Source of the DNA: Aromatoleum tolulyticum
Lineage (GTDB): Bacteria > Pseudomonadota > Gammaproteobacteria > Burkholderiales > Rhodocyclaceae
NCBI RefSeq assembly: GCF_900156155.1
Contig: NZ_FTMD01000005.1
Coordinates: 276,543 to 340,542, forward strand
Length of the DNA: 64,000 nucleotides
Direction of reading: 5' to 3'
A program made the translations under genes and the position numbers. The notes beneath the pieces are model-generated. The model did no database searches. It was not told the origin of the DNA and was given only the letters and a program-made list of their open reading frames with translations. Below are positions 45,073 to 55,245 of this stretch, piece by piece (the first letter of the stretch is position 1; every line of letters begins with the position of its first letter).

Positions 45073-47922
45073 ATGACCATTCAACAACGATCCACTTCTC
45101 ACTTGTTCGGCAGCAATGCGCCGTTCATCGAGGAGCTCTACGAGAATTACCTGTCCGATCCGGCGTCGGTGCCGGAATCGTGGCGTGCCTATTTCGACAA
45201 CCTTCAGTCGCAGAGCGGTGCAGCATTGCGCGATGTGGCGCATGGCCCCGTGATCGCGGCGTTCGCCGAGATGGCCAAGCGCGGCCCGGTCCGCGCGGTT
45301 ACCTCTGAGGGTGACGACAAGCGTCAGGTGAGCACGCTCCAGCTCATCAACGCCTACCGTTTCCTCGGCAACCGCTGGGCAAATCTCGACCCGCTGCGTC
45401 GTACCGAACGGCCCCACATCGCCGAACTGGAGCCGTCGTACTACGGCTTTACCGAGGCCGACCTGTCCCGCAGCTTCAATACGGGTTCGTTCCACGGTTT
45501 TTCGACCGACCACGCCACGCTGCGCGAGATCCTCGAAGCGGTGCGCCAGACCTACTGCGGTTCGGTCGGCTCGGAATACATGTACATTTCCGACATTTCG
45601 CAGAAGCGCTGGATCCAGGCGCGCCTCGAGAGCGTGCGCGCGACCCCGCGTTACGACGCTGCGAAGAAAAAGCGCATCCTGGAGCGCACGACTGCTGCGG
45701 AAACTCTCGAGCGTTATCTGCACACGAAGTATGTCGGACAGAAGCGCTTCTCGCTGGAAGGCGGCGAGTCGGCGATTGTCGCGATGGATGAGCTGATCAG
45801 CGTGGGCGGTTCCCTTGGCGCGCAGGAAATCGTCATCGGCATGGCTCACCGCGGCCGTCTGAACGTGCTCGTGAATACGCTGGGCAAGTCGCCGTCGATG
45901 CTGTTCTCGGAATTCGAGGGCAAGGCTGCTGCGGACCTGACCGCGGGCGACGTGAAATACCACATGGGCTTCTCCAGCGACGTCATGACGTCGGGAGGTC
46001 CGATGCACCTCACGCTGGCGTTCAATCCGTCGCACCTCGAGATCATCAATCCGGTGGTCGAAGGTTCCGTATACGCCCGTCAGGTTCGTCGCAACGACGA
46101 GGCCAAGAGCCAAGTCATTCCCGTCTTGATCCATGGTGACGCTGCGGTGGCGGGGCAGGGCGTGAACCAGGAAATGCTGAATTTCTCGCAGACCCGCGGC
46201 TATGGCACGGGCGGCACCGTTCACATCGTCATCAACAACCAGATCGGCTTCACAACCTCGGACCCGCGCGACTACCGCAGTTCGCTGTATTGCACGGACA
46301 TCTTCAAGATGGTCGAAGCACCGATCTTCCACGTGAATGGTGACGATCCCGAAGCCGTTGCGTTTGCCACTCAGCTGGCCGTCGAATTCCGCCAGGAATT
46401 CAAGAAGGACGTGGTCGTCGACATCATCTGCTTCCGCAAGCTCGGCCACAACGAGCAGGACGAGCCGATGGTGACGCAGCCGCTGATGTATCGCACCATC
46501 CAGAAGCATGTGGGCACCCGCAAGCTGTATGCCGACCGTCTCGTCGCCGAGGGTACGTGCCAGGCGGATGAACCCGAGCGCATGATCGCCGAGTATCGCG
46601 AGCATCTCGATCGCGGCGAACTTCTGTCCAATCCCGTTCTGCCCGGTCACAATCGCCAGTTCTCGGTGGACTGGACGCCGTTCCTCAAGAAGGCGTACAG
46701 CGACGAATGCGACACCGCGATCCCGGTCAGCGAGATCAAGCGCCTTGGCGAGCGGCTGGCGACGATTCCGCAGACCTTCACGCTGCACTCGCGCGTGAAG
46801 AAGATCATCGACGACCGTGCGGCAATGGCCAGCGGCGAGCAGGCGCTGGACTGGGGCATGGGCGAGAACCTCGCTTACGCGAGTCTGCTGGCTCAGGGTT
46901 TCCCCGTGCGGCTCTCCGGTGAAGACGTCGGTCGTGGCACTTTCTTCCATCGGCACGCCGTGCTGCACGACCAGAAGCGCGAGCGCTGGGACGAGGGTAT
47001 CTATAAGCCGCTGGATCACATCCAGGACGGGCAGGCTGGCTTCCAGTGCCATGACTCGGTGCTCTCGGAAGAGGCGGTGCTGGCCTTCGAATACGGTTAT
47101 TCGACGACCGAGCCGAACGAGCTGGTCGTCTGGGAAGCCCAGTTCGGTGATTTCGTGAACGGTGCGCAGGTCGTGATCGACCAGTTCATCAGCTCCGGTG
47201 AAGCGAAGTGGGGCCGGTTGAGCGGCCTCGTGATGATGCTTCCGCACGGTTATGAGGGACAGGGGCCCGAGCATTCGTCGTGCCGTCCCGAGCGCTTCAT
47301 GAGCCTCGCTGCCGAGAACAACTGGCAGATCTGCGTTCCGACGACGCCCGCCCAGGTCTTCCACCTGCTGCGTCGCCAGATGCTGCGCAAGCTGCGCAAG
47401 CCGCTCATCATCGTCACCCCGAAGTCGCTGCTGCGTCACAAGGAAGCGATCTCGACAATCGACGAACTGGCCACCGGCAGCTTCCAGACCGTGATCCCCG
47501 AGGTCGAGAAGCTCGATCCGAAGAAGGTCAAGCGCGTGGTGCTGTGCCAGGGCAAGATCTATTACGAACTGCTCGCTCATCGTCGTGAGAACAAGATCAC
47601 CGACACGGCGCTTGTCCGTATCGAGCAGATCTATCCGTTCCCGACGGAAGCCTTCGCTGCGGCGATCAACCAGTTCCCGAACGCCAAGGAAGTCGTCTGG
47701 GTTCAGGAAGAGCCGCGCAATCAGGGGGCGTGGTACTGGCTGGCTTCGCGCCAGCACCTGGTCAACGTCTTGGGCACCAAGCGCAAACTGCTGCTCGTCA
47801 GCCGTCCGGCATCGGCTTCGCCGGCGGTGGGCTACTACGCCAAACACAACGCGCAGCAGAAGGCCGTCATCGAGAATGCATTCGGTCCCATTCAGGACAC
47901 GACGCAACAATCACCCAACTAA
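45073..47922 (+). CDS. sucA: 2-oxoglutarate dehydrogenase E1 component
   Basis: This 949-residue thiamine-diphosphate enzyme decarboxylates 2-oxoglutarate and passes the succinyl group to SucB lipoate. The N-terminal NAPFIEELYENYLSDPASVPESWRAYFDNLQ is the E2-interacting segment. The catalytic core has VIGMAHRGRLNVLVNTLGK and the ThDP/Mg motif HGDAAVAGQGVNQEMLNFS followed by NNQIGFTTS. The C-terminal third is a transketolase-like pyrimidine domain (VRLSGEDVGRGTFFHRHA). It is full length. Confidence 0.97.
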   Translation: MTIQQRSTSHLFGSNAPFIEELYENYLSDPASVPESWRAYFDNLQSQSGAALRDVAHGPVIAAFAEMAKRGPVRAVTSEGDDKRQVSTLQLINAYRFLGNRWANLDPLRRTERPHIAELEPSYYGFTEADLSRSFNTGSFHGFSTDHATLREILEAVRQTYCGSVGSEYMYISDISQKRWIQARLESVRATPRYDAAKKKRILERTTAAETLERYLHTKYVGQKRFSLEGGESAIVAMDELISVGGSLGAQEIVIGMAHRGRLNVLVNTLGKSPSMLFSEFEGKAAADLTAGDVKYHMGFSSDVMTSGGPMHLTLAFNPSHLEIINPVVEGSVYARQVRRNDEAKSQVIPVLIHGDAAVAGQGVNQEMLNFSQTRGYGTGGTVHIVINNQIGFTTSDPRDYRSSLYCTDIFKMVEAPIFHVNGDDPEAVAFATQLAVEFRQEFKKDVVVDIICFRKLGHNEQDEPMVTQPLMYRTIQKHVGTRKLYADRLVAEGTCQADEPERMIAEYREHLDRGELLSNPVLPGHNRQFSVDWTPFLKKAYSDECDTAIPVSEIKRLGERLATIPQTFTLHSRVKKIIDDRAAMASGEQALDWGMGENLAYASLLAQGFPVRLSGEDVGRGTFFHRHAVLHDQKRERWDEGIYKPLDHIQDGQAGFQCHDSVLSEEAVLAFEYGYSTTEPNELVVWEAQFGDFVNGAQVVIDQFISSGEAKWGRLSGLVMMLPHGYEGQGPEHSSCRPERFMSLAAENNWQICVPTTPAQVFHLLRRQMLRKLRKPLIIVTPKSLLRHKEAISTIDELATGSFQTVIPEVEKLDPKKVKRVVLCQGKIYYELLAHRRENKITDTALVRIEQIYPFPTEAFAAAINQFPNAKEVVWVQEEPRNQGAWYWLASRQHLVNVLGTKRKLLLVSRPASASPAVGYYAKHNAQQKAVIENAFGPIQDTTQQSPN

Positions 47923-47955
47923 TAAGCAAAAGCTCGAACTTCGGGAGAAGGATAC

Positions 47956-49146
47956 ATGCTGATTGAAGTGAAAGTTCCGCAACTGTCGGAATCGGTTTCT
48001 GAAGCCACGCTGGTTTCGTGGCACAAGAAGGAAGGCGACGCAGTGTCGCGGGATGAGAACCTGATCGACATCGAGACGGACAAGGTGGTCCTCGAGACCC
48101 CGGCTCCGGCCGATGGCGTGCTCGTCAAGATCGTCAAGGCAAACGGCGAAAACGTGACGTCGGGCGAACTGATCGCCCAGATCGACACCGAAGCCAAGGC
48201 CGCCGCCGGTGCGGCGGCTCCTGCGGTTGCCCCGGCTGCTGCGGCGCCCGCCGCGGCACAGGCGGCCGCTGCGGCCGGAGCGGCCAGCCCGGCTGCACGC
48301 AAGATTCTCGAAGAGAAGGGCATCGCGAGCTCCGACGTTGCCGGTTCCGGCCGCGGCGGGCGCGTGACGAAGGAAGATGCGGTCGCGGCTCAGCCGCGCG
48401 CTGCCGCTCCGACCGCGGCACCGGCCTCGCTCACTCTGACCGGTGATCGTCCCGAAGAACGCGTGCCGATGACGCGTCTGCGCGCGCGCATCGCCGAACG
48501 CCTGATCCAGTCGAAGAACGAAAACGCGATCCTGACGACGTTCAACGAAGTGAACATGGCCCCGGTCATGGCACTGCGCAAGCAATATGGCGACAAGTTC
48601 GAAAAGGCGCACGGCGTCCGTCTCGGCTTCATGGGCTTCTTCGTCAAGGCTGCGGTTGCGGCACTCAAGAAGTTCCCTGTCCTGAACGCGTCGGTTGACG
48701 GCACGGACATCATCTACCACGGCTACATCGACATCGGCATTGCCGTCGGTTCGCCGCGCGGTCTGGTAGTGCCCATCCTGCGTGATGCGGACCAGATGTC
48801 GATCGCCGACATCGAGAAGAAAATTGCCGAGTTCGGCCAGAAGGCGAAGGACGGCAAGCTGTCGCTTGAGGAGCTCTCCGGCGGAACGTTCTCGATTTCC
48901 AACGGTGGCGTGTTCGGCTCGATGCTGTCGACGCCGATCATCAACCCGCCGCAGTCAGCCATCCTCGGAATCCACGCGACCAAGGACCGCCCGGTGGTCG
49001 AAAATGGCCAGATCGTGATCCGTCCGATCAACTACCTGGCTATGTCGTATGACCACCGCATCATCGACGGCCGTGAAGCTGTGCTCGGCCTCGTGACGAT
49101 GAAGGAAGCTCTGGAAGATCCGGCCCGTCTGATCCTCGACGTGTAA
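47956..49146 (+). CDS. sucB: Dihydrolipoamide succinyltransferase (E2 of 2-oxoglutarate dehydrogenase)
   Basis: This 396-residue core protein has a lipoyl domain at residues 1-75 with the lipoyl-Lys at position 43 in IETDKVVLE. An Ala/Pro-rich linker follows, then the peripheral-subunit binding domain ([33 protein letters not shown]) and the catalytic acyltransferase domain ending with [14 protein letters not shown], whose His and Asp are catalytic. It transfers succinyl to CoA. It lies 33 bp after sucA. Confidence 0.97.
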   Translation: MLIEVKVPQLSESVSEATLVSWHKKEGDAVSRDENLIDIETDKVVLETPAPADGVLVKIVKANGENVTSGELIAQIDTEAKAAAGAAAPAVAPAAAAPAAAQAAAAAGAASPAARKILEEKGIASSDVAGSGRGGRVTKEDAVAAQPRAAAPTAAPASLTLTGDRPEERVPMTRLRARIAERLIQSKNENAILTTFNEVNMAPVMALRKQYGDKFEKAHGVRLGFMGFFVKAAVAALKKFPVLNASVDGTDIIYHGYIDIGIAVGSPRGLVVPILRDADQMSIADIEKKIAEFGQKAKDGKLSLEELSGGTFSISNGGVFGSMLSTPIINPPQSAILGIHATKDRPVVENGQIVIRPINYLAMSYDHRIIDGREAVLGLVTMKEALEDPARLILDV

Positions 49147-49156
49147 TCGACATAGT

Positions 49157-49200
49157 GCGTGGTGCCCCGCCGGACCGGCGCGTCCGGCGGGGCACCACGC
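49157..49200 (+). other. 19-bp perfect hairpin between sucB and lpd
   Basis: GCGTGGTGCCCCGCCGGAC (49157-49175) pairs perfectly with 49182-49200 across a 6-nt loop. No uninterrupted T run follows (catttcctttttcc), so it is only a candidate terminator or an mRNA-stabilising or processing element that could uncouple lpd from sucAB. Confidence 0.8.
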
Positions 49201-49221
49201 CATTTCCTTTTTCCGGAGTAA

Positions 49222-50655
49222 ATGATGGCTGACAAGCAATTCGACGTACTCGTCATCGGCGGCGGGCCTGGCGGGTACGTGGCGGCGATTCGTGCCGCAC
49301 AACTGGGTTTCAAGACGGCGTGCGCCGAGTCGCATCCGTACGCCGATCCGAAGGGCGAGCCGCGTCTCGGCGGTACCTGCCTGAACGTCGGGTGCATCCC
49401 CTCCAAGGCCTTGTTGCATACCTCGCACCTGTTCGAAGAGGCGGAACACGCATTCGAGGGCCAGGGCATCAAGGTGAGCGGTGGCGTGAGCATCGACGTG
49501 CCGACGATGATCGGCCGCAAGAACAAGGTCGTGGACCAGCTTACCCAGGGCATCAAGGGCCTGTTCAAGAAGAACAAGGTGACCTTCCTGGCAGGGCACG
49601 GCAGCTTCGAAAGCGCCGGCGCCGGCGGTTATGTCGTCAAGGTCGGCAACGAAACGGTCGAGGCCAAGCACGTCATCATCGCGACGGGCTCCAAGCCCCG
49701 TCATCTGCCCGGCATTCCGGTCGATAACAAGATCGTTTGCGACAACGTCGGTGCGCTGGACTTCGATGCGGTGCCGAAAAAGCTGGGCGTCATCGGCGCC
49801 GGCGTGATCGGCCTGGAAATGGGGTCGGTGTGGCGTCGCCTGGGCGCGGAAGTGACCGTGCTCGAAGCGTTGCCTGACTTCATGGGTTTCGCCGACGTGG
49901 ATGTGGCCAAGGAAGCGCTGAAAGTCTTCGCGAAGCAGGGGCTGAAGATCCAGACCGGCGTGACCATCGGCGACACGAAAGTGACCAAGAAGGGCGTGTC
50001 GATCGCCTACACCGACAAGGACGGCAAGGAAGCGAAGCTGGACTGCGATCGCCTGATCGTGTCCGTTGGCCGTGTCCCGAATACCGATGGCCTGAACGCA
50101 GCGGCAGTCGGTCTGAACGTGAATGAACGCGGCCAGATCGTCGTCGACGGACACTGCAAGAGCAACCTGCCGAACGTCTACGCGGTTGGCGACGTCGTCC
50201 GCGGGCCGATGCTTGCGCACAAGGCGATGGAAGAGGCCGTCATGGTGGCTGAAATCATCGCGGGCCAGGCCGGGCACTGCAACCTCGACATGGTTCCGGG
50301 CGTGATCTACACGTCTCCCGAGATCGCCTGGGTCGGCAAGACCGAGCGGCAACTGAAGGCCGAAGGCGTCGCTTACCGGGCCGGCAAGATCCCGTTCATG
50401 GCCAACGGCCGTGCGCTCGGTTCGGGCGACCCCACGGGTTTCGTCAAGATGCTGGCCTGCGCCTCGACTGACCGTATCCTCGGTGTGCACATCATCGGCG
50501 CCAATGCCTCCGAGCTGATCTCGGAAGCCGTCGTCGCGATGGAGTTCGGCGCGGCGTCGGAAGACCTGGCGCGCATCTGCCACGCCCACCCGACCCTGTC
50601 GGAAGTGGTGCACGAGGCGGCACTCGCGGTGGACAAGCGTCCGCTGCATTTCTGA
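49222..50655 (+). CDS. lpd: Dihydrolipoamide dehydrogenase (E3)
   Basis: This 477-residue FAD disulfide oxidoreductase reoxidises lipoamide with NAD+. FAD loop: [21 protein letters not shown]. Redox disulfide: [22 protein letters not shown] loop: [20 protein letters not shown]. Catalytic His-Glu: [13 protein letters not shown]. Two neighbouring ATGs (49222 and 49225) both fit the GGAG ribosome site. It serves 2-oxoglutarate dehydrogenase here and perhaps other complexes. Confidence 0.97.
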   Translation: MMADKQFDVLVIGGGPGGYVAAIRAAQLGFKTACAESHPYADPKGEPRLGGTCLNVGCIPSKALLHTSHLFEEAEHAFEGQGIKVSGGVSIDVPTMIGRKNKVVDQLTQGIKGLFKKNKVTFLAGHGSFESAGAGGYVVKVGNETVEAKHVIIATGSKPRHLPGIPVDNKIVCDNVGALDFDAVPKKLGVIGAGVIGLEMGSVWRRLGAEVTVLEALPDFMGFADVDVAKEALKVFAKQGLKIQTGVTIGDTKVTKKGVSIAYTDKDGKEAKLDCDRLIVSVGRVPNTDGLNAAAVGLNVNERGQIVVDGHCKSNLPNVYAVGDVVRGPMLAHKAMEEAVMVAEIIAGQAGHCNLDMVPGVIYTSPEIAWVGKTERQLKAEGVAYRAGKIPFMANGRALGSGDPTGFVKMLACASTDRILGVHIIGANASELISEAVVAMEFGAASEDLARICHAHPTLSEVVHEAALAVDKRPLHF

Positions 50656-50679
50656 TCGGCCTTCCGGCTGGTCGCTCAT

Positions 50680-50716
50680 GGGGTGGACCGGGATAGTCCC
50701 CGGCCACCCTTGTTTT
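50680..50716 (+). terminator. Rho-independent terminator of lpd
   Basis: A 12-bp stem with one mismatch (GGGTGGaCCGGG with CCCGGcCACCC, loop around ATAGT) is followed by TTGTTTTTT, 25 bp after lpd and before zapE. Confidence 0.85.
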
Positions 50717-50743
50717 TTCGCATTATGGTTTCAGGCAGGTTCC

Positions 50744-51856
50744 ATGCCCCATCGCGTCCTGAATGTCCCGCAGTACGGGATGCTCGAGGCCTACGAGGCC
50801 CAACTCGCTGCTCGTGGTTACAAGTCGGATCCGGAGCAGCGCACCGCTGCACAGCGATTGCAGACACTCTATACGGATCTCGTAGGGTTCAAGGCGGCAC
50901 GGCGCAGTGCCCTGCGCAAGCTTTTCGCGCGACCGCAGATGCCGCGCAGCGTGTATTTCTGGGGTGGAGTGGGGCGCGGAAAGAGCTTCCTGATGGATTG
51001 CTTTTACGATTCGGTGCCGTATCAACGCAAGCGGCGGGTGCACTTCCATGCGTTCATGCAGGAGGTGCAGAACGACCTGAAGGAGTTCAACAACGAGCCG
51101 GATCCCTTGCAGCGCGTTGCAGACCGTGTCGCGAAGGAAACGCGGTTGTTGTGCTTCGACGAATTTCATGTGTCCGACATCGCTGACGCGATGATTCTCG
51201 GGCGCCTGCTCGATGCGCTGTTAGCCCGCGGGGTCATCTTCGTGATGACTTCGAACTATCCGCCGGATGGGTTATATCCGAACGGGTTGCAGCGCATCAA
51301 CTTCGTGCCGACGATCGAGATGATCAAGCGGCGCTTCGACGTATTCGAGGTCGATCACGGCACCGATTACCGGCTGCGAACCCTCGAACAGATGGAAATC
51401 TACCTCGTGCCGGCCGACGGGGCGGCGGAACGCAAGATGCGCGACGATTTCTATCATCTGGCGGCAAGCGAGCCGGCCGCGGGAGAGATAGACCTGTTCG
51501 AGCGCAGGCTGCCGGTTCTCGGTCATGCGACCGGCGTGATCTGGTTTGATTTCGCGACCCTCTGCGGGGGGCCCCGCTCGCAAAATGATTACCTCGAGAT
51601 CGCGCGGGAGCACCACACGCTGATCCTGTCGGGTATCCCGCGAATGAACGCGGGCAACGCCTCGGAAGCGCGGCGTTTCACCTGGCTTGTCGACGTCTTG
51701 TACGACCACCGGGTGAAACTGATCGCCAGCGCCGAGGTCGACGCTGCGGAACTGTACACGCAGGGGCATAACGCGCATGAATTCGTACGCACGGTAAGCC
51801 GTCTGATCGAGATGCGTAGCCGTGAATACCTTGCTCAGGGCCACCGCGTAGATTGA
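50744..51856 (+). CDS. zapE: Cell division protein ZapE (AFG1-like ATPase)
   Basis: ATG 50744 (MPHRVLNVPQYGMLEAYEAQL) gives 370 residues. An upstream start at 50678 would run through the lpd terminator. Walker A is YFWGGVGRGKSFLMD, Walker B LLCFDEFHVSDIADAM and sensor FVMTSNYPPDGLYPNGLQR, as in AFG1/ZapE. ZapE is known in E. coli to act on FtsZ rings under stress. A mitochondrial relative, Afg1, works with respiratory proteins. Its position after the TCA genes is common in proteobacteria. Confidence 0.93.
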   Translation: MPHRVLNVPQYGMLEAYEAQLAARGYKSDPEQRTAAQRLQTLYTDLVGFKAARRSALRKLFARPQMPRSVYFWGGVGRGKSFLMDCFYDSVPYQRKRRVHFHAFMQEVQNDLKEFNNEPDPLQRVADRVAKETRLLCFDEFHVSDIADAMILGRLLDALLARGVIFVMTSNYPPDGLYPNGLQRINFVPTIEMIKRRFDVFEVDHGTDYRLRTLEQMEIYLVPADGAAERKMRDDFYHLAASEPAAGEIDLFERRLPVLGHATGVIWFDFATLCGGPRSQNDYLEIAREHHTLILSGIPRMNAGNASEARRFTWLVDVLYDHRVKLIASAEVDAAELYTQGHNAHEFVRTVSRLIEMRSREYLAQGHRVD

Positions 51857-51893
51857 GCCCGAGACCGGCCAATCGGGGAGCCGTGGATCAACG

Positions 51894-53849
51894 ATGACCG
51901 ATCTGGAAACCGCCTTTTCGCCGGACGGCCCTCTTGCAGAGGCTATTCCGTCGTTTCGTCCGCGAGCGCAGCAGCTCGAGATGGCGCGCCATATCGCCGA
52001 TGCGCTGCGGGAGAATCGCGTCCTTGTGGCCGAAGCGGGCACCGGCACCGGAAAGACTTATGCCTATCTTGTACCGGCCTTGCTTTCCGGCGGAAAGATC
52101 ATCCTGTCCACCGGGACCAAGACGCTGCAGGACCAGCTTTTCAATCGCGACCTTCCGACCATTCGGGCCGCCCTGAAGGTCCCCGTCACGATCGCGCTGC
52201 TGAAGGGACGCGCGAATTACGTGTGTCCCTATCATCTGGAGCGCAACGCGCGTGACGGACGTTTCCTCACGGCCCAGGATGCCGCTGATTTGCGCGCGAT
52301 CGCGAGATTCGCCCAGGTCACCCAGAGCGGTGACAAGGCCGAATGCAGCGAAGTGCGGGAGGATTCTCCCGCGTGGTTTGCCGCGACATCAACACGGGAC
52401 AATTGCCTGGGGCAGGAATGCCCCGATGTGAAGGAATGTTTCGTGCTGGCTGCCCGGCGCGCAGCGATGGATGCGGACGTGGTGGTCGTGAATCACCACC
52501 TCTTCTTCGCCGACGTGATGTTGCGCGACGAGGGGATGGGGGAACTGCTGCCTTCCTGCAACGCGGTGATTTTCGATGAGGCTCACCAGCTTCCCGAGAC
52601 TGCCAGCCTGTTTTTTGGCGAGAGCGTGTCGACTGCACAAATCCTCGAGCTCGCGCGCGACACTCGATCGGAAACGCTTGCCGGCGCACGTGATTGCCGC
52701 GATCTGATCGACGCGACGCGCGCGCTCGAGAAGGCTGCGCGCGATTTCCGGCTGGCGTTCGGAAGCGAGCCCGCGCGTCTCTCGGCGGCACAGGTCGCGG
52801 CGCTGCCGGATTTCGACAAGTGCCTGGACGCGCTGAACGGAGAAATCGACGCATTCGCCGCGGTGCTCGAAACGCAGGCCGAACGCAGCGAGGGGCTCGC
52901 GAACTGCCTGCGTCGCACAGGCGAGATCGGCGAGCGGGTTGTCCGGTGGCGCTCGCCGGACGCGGGCGAGTTCATTCGCTGGGTCGAGGTGTTTCCGCAG
53001 TCCGCAGCGCTCAACGCGACCCCGCTTCATGTTTCGGGCGTCTTTCGGCGTCAGTTGGAGAGCCACCCTCGGGCGTGGATCTTCACGTCTGCCACCCTCG
53101 CTGTCGGACAGAATTTCACTCATTACTGCAACGAGATGGGGTTGAGCTGGATGGATCCGCCGCCAGTCACCGCCGTTTGGGGGAGCCCCTTCGACTATGC
53201 GAAGCAGGCGCTGCTGTATGCACCGGCCGGCATGCCCGATCCGAACCACCCCGAGTACGCCGAGGCTGTCGCGCGCGTCGCCTTGCCCCTGATTCGCGCC
53301 GCGCGCGGACGGACCTTTGTGCTGTGCACGTCTCTGCGCGCGATGAAGCGCATTCACGGACTGATCGGTGACGGACTGGAACGCGCAGGGGAAAAGCTGC
53401 CTCTGTTGCTGCAGGGCGAGGGGTCGCGTACCGAGTTGCTCGATCGCTTCCGACGTATGGGGAATGCGGTGCTCGTTGCAAGCCAGAGCTTCTGGGAGGG
53501 CGTCGATGTGCCCGGTGACGCCTTGTCGGTGGTCGTGATCGACAAGCTACCCTTCGCTCCGCCGGACGACCCCGTGCTCGCTGCGCGGGTGGAGCATCTG
53601 CAGAAGAGCGGGCACAATCCGTTCATGCACTACCAGCTGCCACGTGCAGTGATCAACATGAAGCAGGGGGCAGGTCGCCTGATTCGCAGCGAGCGCGATC
53701 TCGGCGTGCTGTGCATCTGCGACCCGCGGATGATCGACAAGCAATACGGCAAGATCGTCTGGCGGAGCCTGCCGCCGATGCGGCGCACTCGCGTGGAACC
53801 GGAGGCCGTCGCCTTTCTTGAGCAACTCCCGCCCCCAGGCGGGGCCTGA
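51894..53849 (+). CDS. ATP-dependent DNA helicase, YoaA/DinG family (XPD-like)
   Basis: This 651-residue superfamily 2 helicase has Walker A AEAGTGTGKTYAYLVPALLSG, the Fe-S cysteine set (CPYHLERNARDG, CLGQECPDVKECFVLAARR), the DEAH box VIFDEAHQLPETA, motif VFTSATLAVG-like (IFTSATLAVGQNF), ASQSFWEGVDVPGDALSVVVIDKLPF and QGAGRLIRSERDLGVLCICDPR. It unwinds DNA 5' to 3', likely in damage repair. It lies 37 bp after zapE and may be in the same unit as the following gene, 24 bp apart. Confidence 0.92.
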   Translation: MTDLETAFSPDGPLAEAIPSFRPRAQQLEMARHIADALRENRVLVAEAGTGTGKTYAYLVPALLSGGKIILSTGTKTLQDQLFNRDLPTIRAALKVPVTIALLKGRANYVCPYHLERNARDGRFLTAQDAADLRAIARFAQVTQSGDKAECSEVREDSPAWFAATSTRDNCLGQECPDVKECFVLAARRAAMDADVVVVNHHLFFADVMLRDEGMGELLPSCNAVIFDEAHQLPETASLFFGESVSTAQILELARDTRSETLAGARDCRDLIDATRALEKAARDFRLAFGSEPARLSAAQVAALPDFDKCLDALNGEIDAFAAVLETQAERSEGLANCLRRTGEIGERVVRWRSPDAGEFIRWVEVFPQSAALNATPLHVSGVFRRQLESHPRAWIFTSATLAVGQNFTHYCNEMGLSWMDPPPVTAVWGSPFDYAKQALLYAPAGMPDPNHPEYAEAVARVALPLIRAARGRTFVLCTSLRAMKRIHGLIGDGLERAGEKLPLLLQGEGSRTELLDRFRRMGNAVLVASQSFWEGVDVPGDALSVVVIDKLPFAPPDDPVLAARVEHLQKSGHNPFMHYQLPRAVINMKQGAGRLIRSERDLGVLCICDPRMIDKQYGKIVWRSLPPMRRTRVEPEAVAFLEQLPPPGGA

Positions 53850-53873
53850 TCTGCTTTCGATGCGAGAACACCC

Positions 53874-55208
53874 ATGACTGCGACATCGGCACTGGCAAGA
53901 GATCCCCTCATCCAGGCGATTGCAGAGGGCGATTGCGAGGACATCGTCGAACGCATGAATCGTGGTTGCCAGTGCGTCTCGCTGGATCATGCCCGTTTGA
54001 AAACCGAGCTCGAACGCGATCCGCGCGATGGTGCGTTGCTCGCGACGATCAATGCGACCCGACCCCACCTTTTCGCCGATTCCGTCGCGTTCGTTGCCGA
54101 GCGCCATCTCGACGCGGCGGCTGCACTCGTCGAGGCGGTCGAGCACGTCGTCAGTTTGCCCGGCTGGCAGTCCGCGGTGCTGGAACACGCACCGGCGAGC
54201 GCGCGTGTCGATTGCGCGGCGAGTGGCGTGTTTCTCGGCTTCGATTTCCATCTCGGGGCGGACGGCCCGCGACTCATCGAAATCAACACCAATGCCGGCG
54301 GCGGCTTGCTGAACGTTGCACTTGCGCGTGCGCAGCGCGCATGCTGTGCCGAAGTAGTGCCGTTGGCGGCGCGTGGCGAGGAAGATCCGGAGCGCGCCTT
54401 CCTCGAGATGTTCATTTCCGAGTGGCGCGCTGTCCGCGGCAACGCACCGCTGCGCACGGTTGCGATCGTCGATCGTGATCCGCAGAGCCAGTATCTCCTG
54501 CCCGAATTCCTGCTGTTCCAGCGACTGTTCGAGCGCCACGGGTTGAAGGCATGGATCTGCGATCCGGCCGCACTGCGCTTTGTCGGGCGGCGACTCCTGC
54601 TCGACGGCGAAGAAGTGGACCTCGTATATAACCGGCTCACCGACTTCAGCCTCGACGAGCCCGTCTCGGCGGCCCTCTCCGACGCGTGGCATGCGCAGGC
54701 CTCCGTGATCACGCCGCACCCGCGCGCGCATGCGCTGTATGCAGACAAAGGCAATCTGGCGCTGTTGTGCGACGACGGTTTCCTTCAGTCGCTGGGTATC
54801 GACGCCGCCACGCGAAGCGTCCTCGTCGCAGGAATCCCGCGCACGGTGCGCGTGCGGGCGGAGGATGCCGATTCATTGTGGAAACACCGGCGCGAACTGT
54901 TCTTCAAGCCGGCGACGGGTTACGGCAGCCGGGCCGCGTACCGTGGCGACAAGCTGACCCGCAGCGTGTTCGCAAGCATCCTTGCAGGCGACTACATCGC
55001 TCAGGAGCTCGTTCCCCCGAGCGCCCGGCGCCTGTCCGTGGAAGGTGTGGCGACGGATCTGAAGATGGACCTGCGGGTCTACGCTTATCGAGGTGCGGTG
55101 CAATTGGCGGCTGCGCGCCTGTACCGCGGGCAGACGACCAACTTCCGTACGCCGGGGGGCGGTTTTGCAACGGTCGTTGCCTTGCCGTGCGCGCAGCGCG
55201 GCGCTTGA
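53874..55208 (+). CDS. Hypothetical protein with ATP-grasp-like features
   Basis: I do not recognise this 444-residue family by name. It has ATP-grasp-like segments: RLIEINTNAGGGLLNVA in the first half looks like the metal/substrate EINTN motif, and FFKPATGYGSRAAYRGDKLT with YIAQELVPPSARRLSVEGVATDLKMDLRVYAYRGAVQLAAARLYRGQTTNFRTPGGGFA matches the ADP-binding lobe. It starts 24 bp after the helicase gene and ends 37 bp before mobB, so it may be co-transcribed. It could be a ligase for peptide-like or polyamine-linked products. No signal peptide is present. Activity is inference. Confidence 0.65.
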   Translation: MTATSALARDPLIQAIAEGDCEDIVERMNRGCQCVSLDHARLKTELERDPRDGALLATINATRPHLFADSVAFVAERHLDAAAALVEAVEHVVSLPGWQSAVLEHAPASARVDCAASGVFLGFDFHLGADGPRLIEINTNAGGGLLNVALARAQRACCAEVVPLAARGEEDPERAFLEMFISEWRAVRGNAPLRTVAIVDRDPQSQYLLPEFLLFQRLFERHGLKAWICDPAALRFVGRRLLLDGEEVDLVYNRLTDFSLDEPVSAALSDAWHAQASVITPHPRAHALYADKGNLALLCDDGFLQSLGIDAATRSVLVAGIPRTVRVRAEDADSLWKHRRELFFKPATGYGSRAAYRGDKLTRSVFASILAGDYIAQELVPPSARRLSVEGVATDLKMDLRVYAYRGAVQLAAARLYRGQTTNFRTPGGGFATVVALPCAQRGA

Positions 55209-55245
55209 GTTATTCTTTGTTTCCGCCAATGGAAGACGCAACACG

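Noticed and set aside
44935..47910. Very long open frame (991 codons) on the minus strand opposite sucA
   Set aside because: It mirrors the sucA coding region, arises from GC-rich codon bias and has no protein-like domains. SucA is unmistakable on the plus strand.
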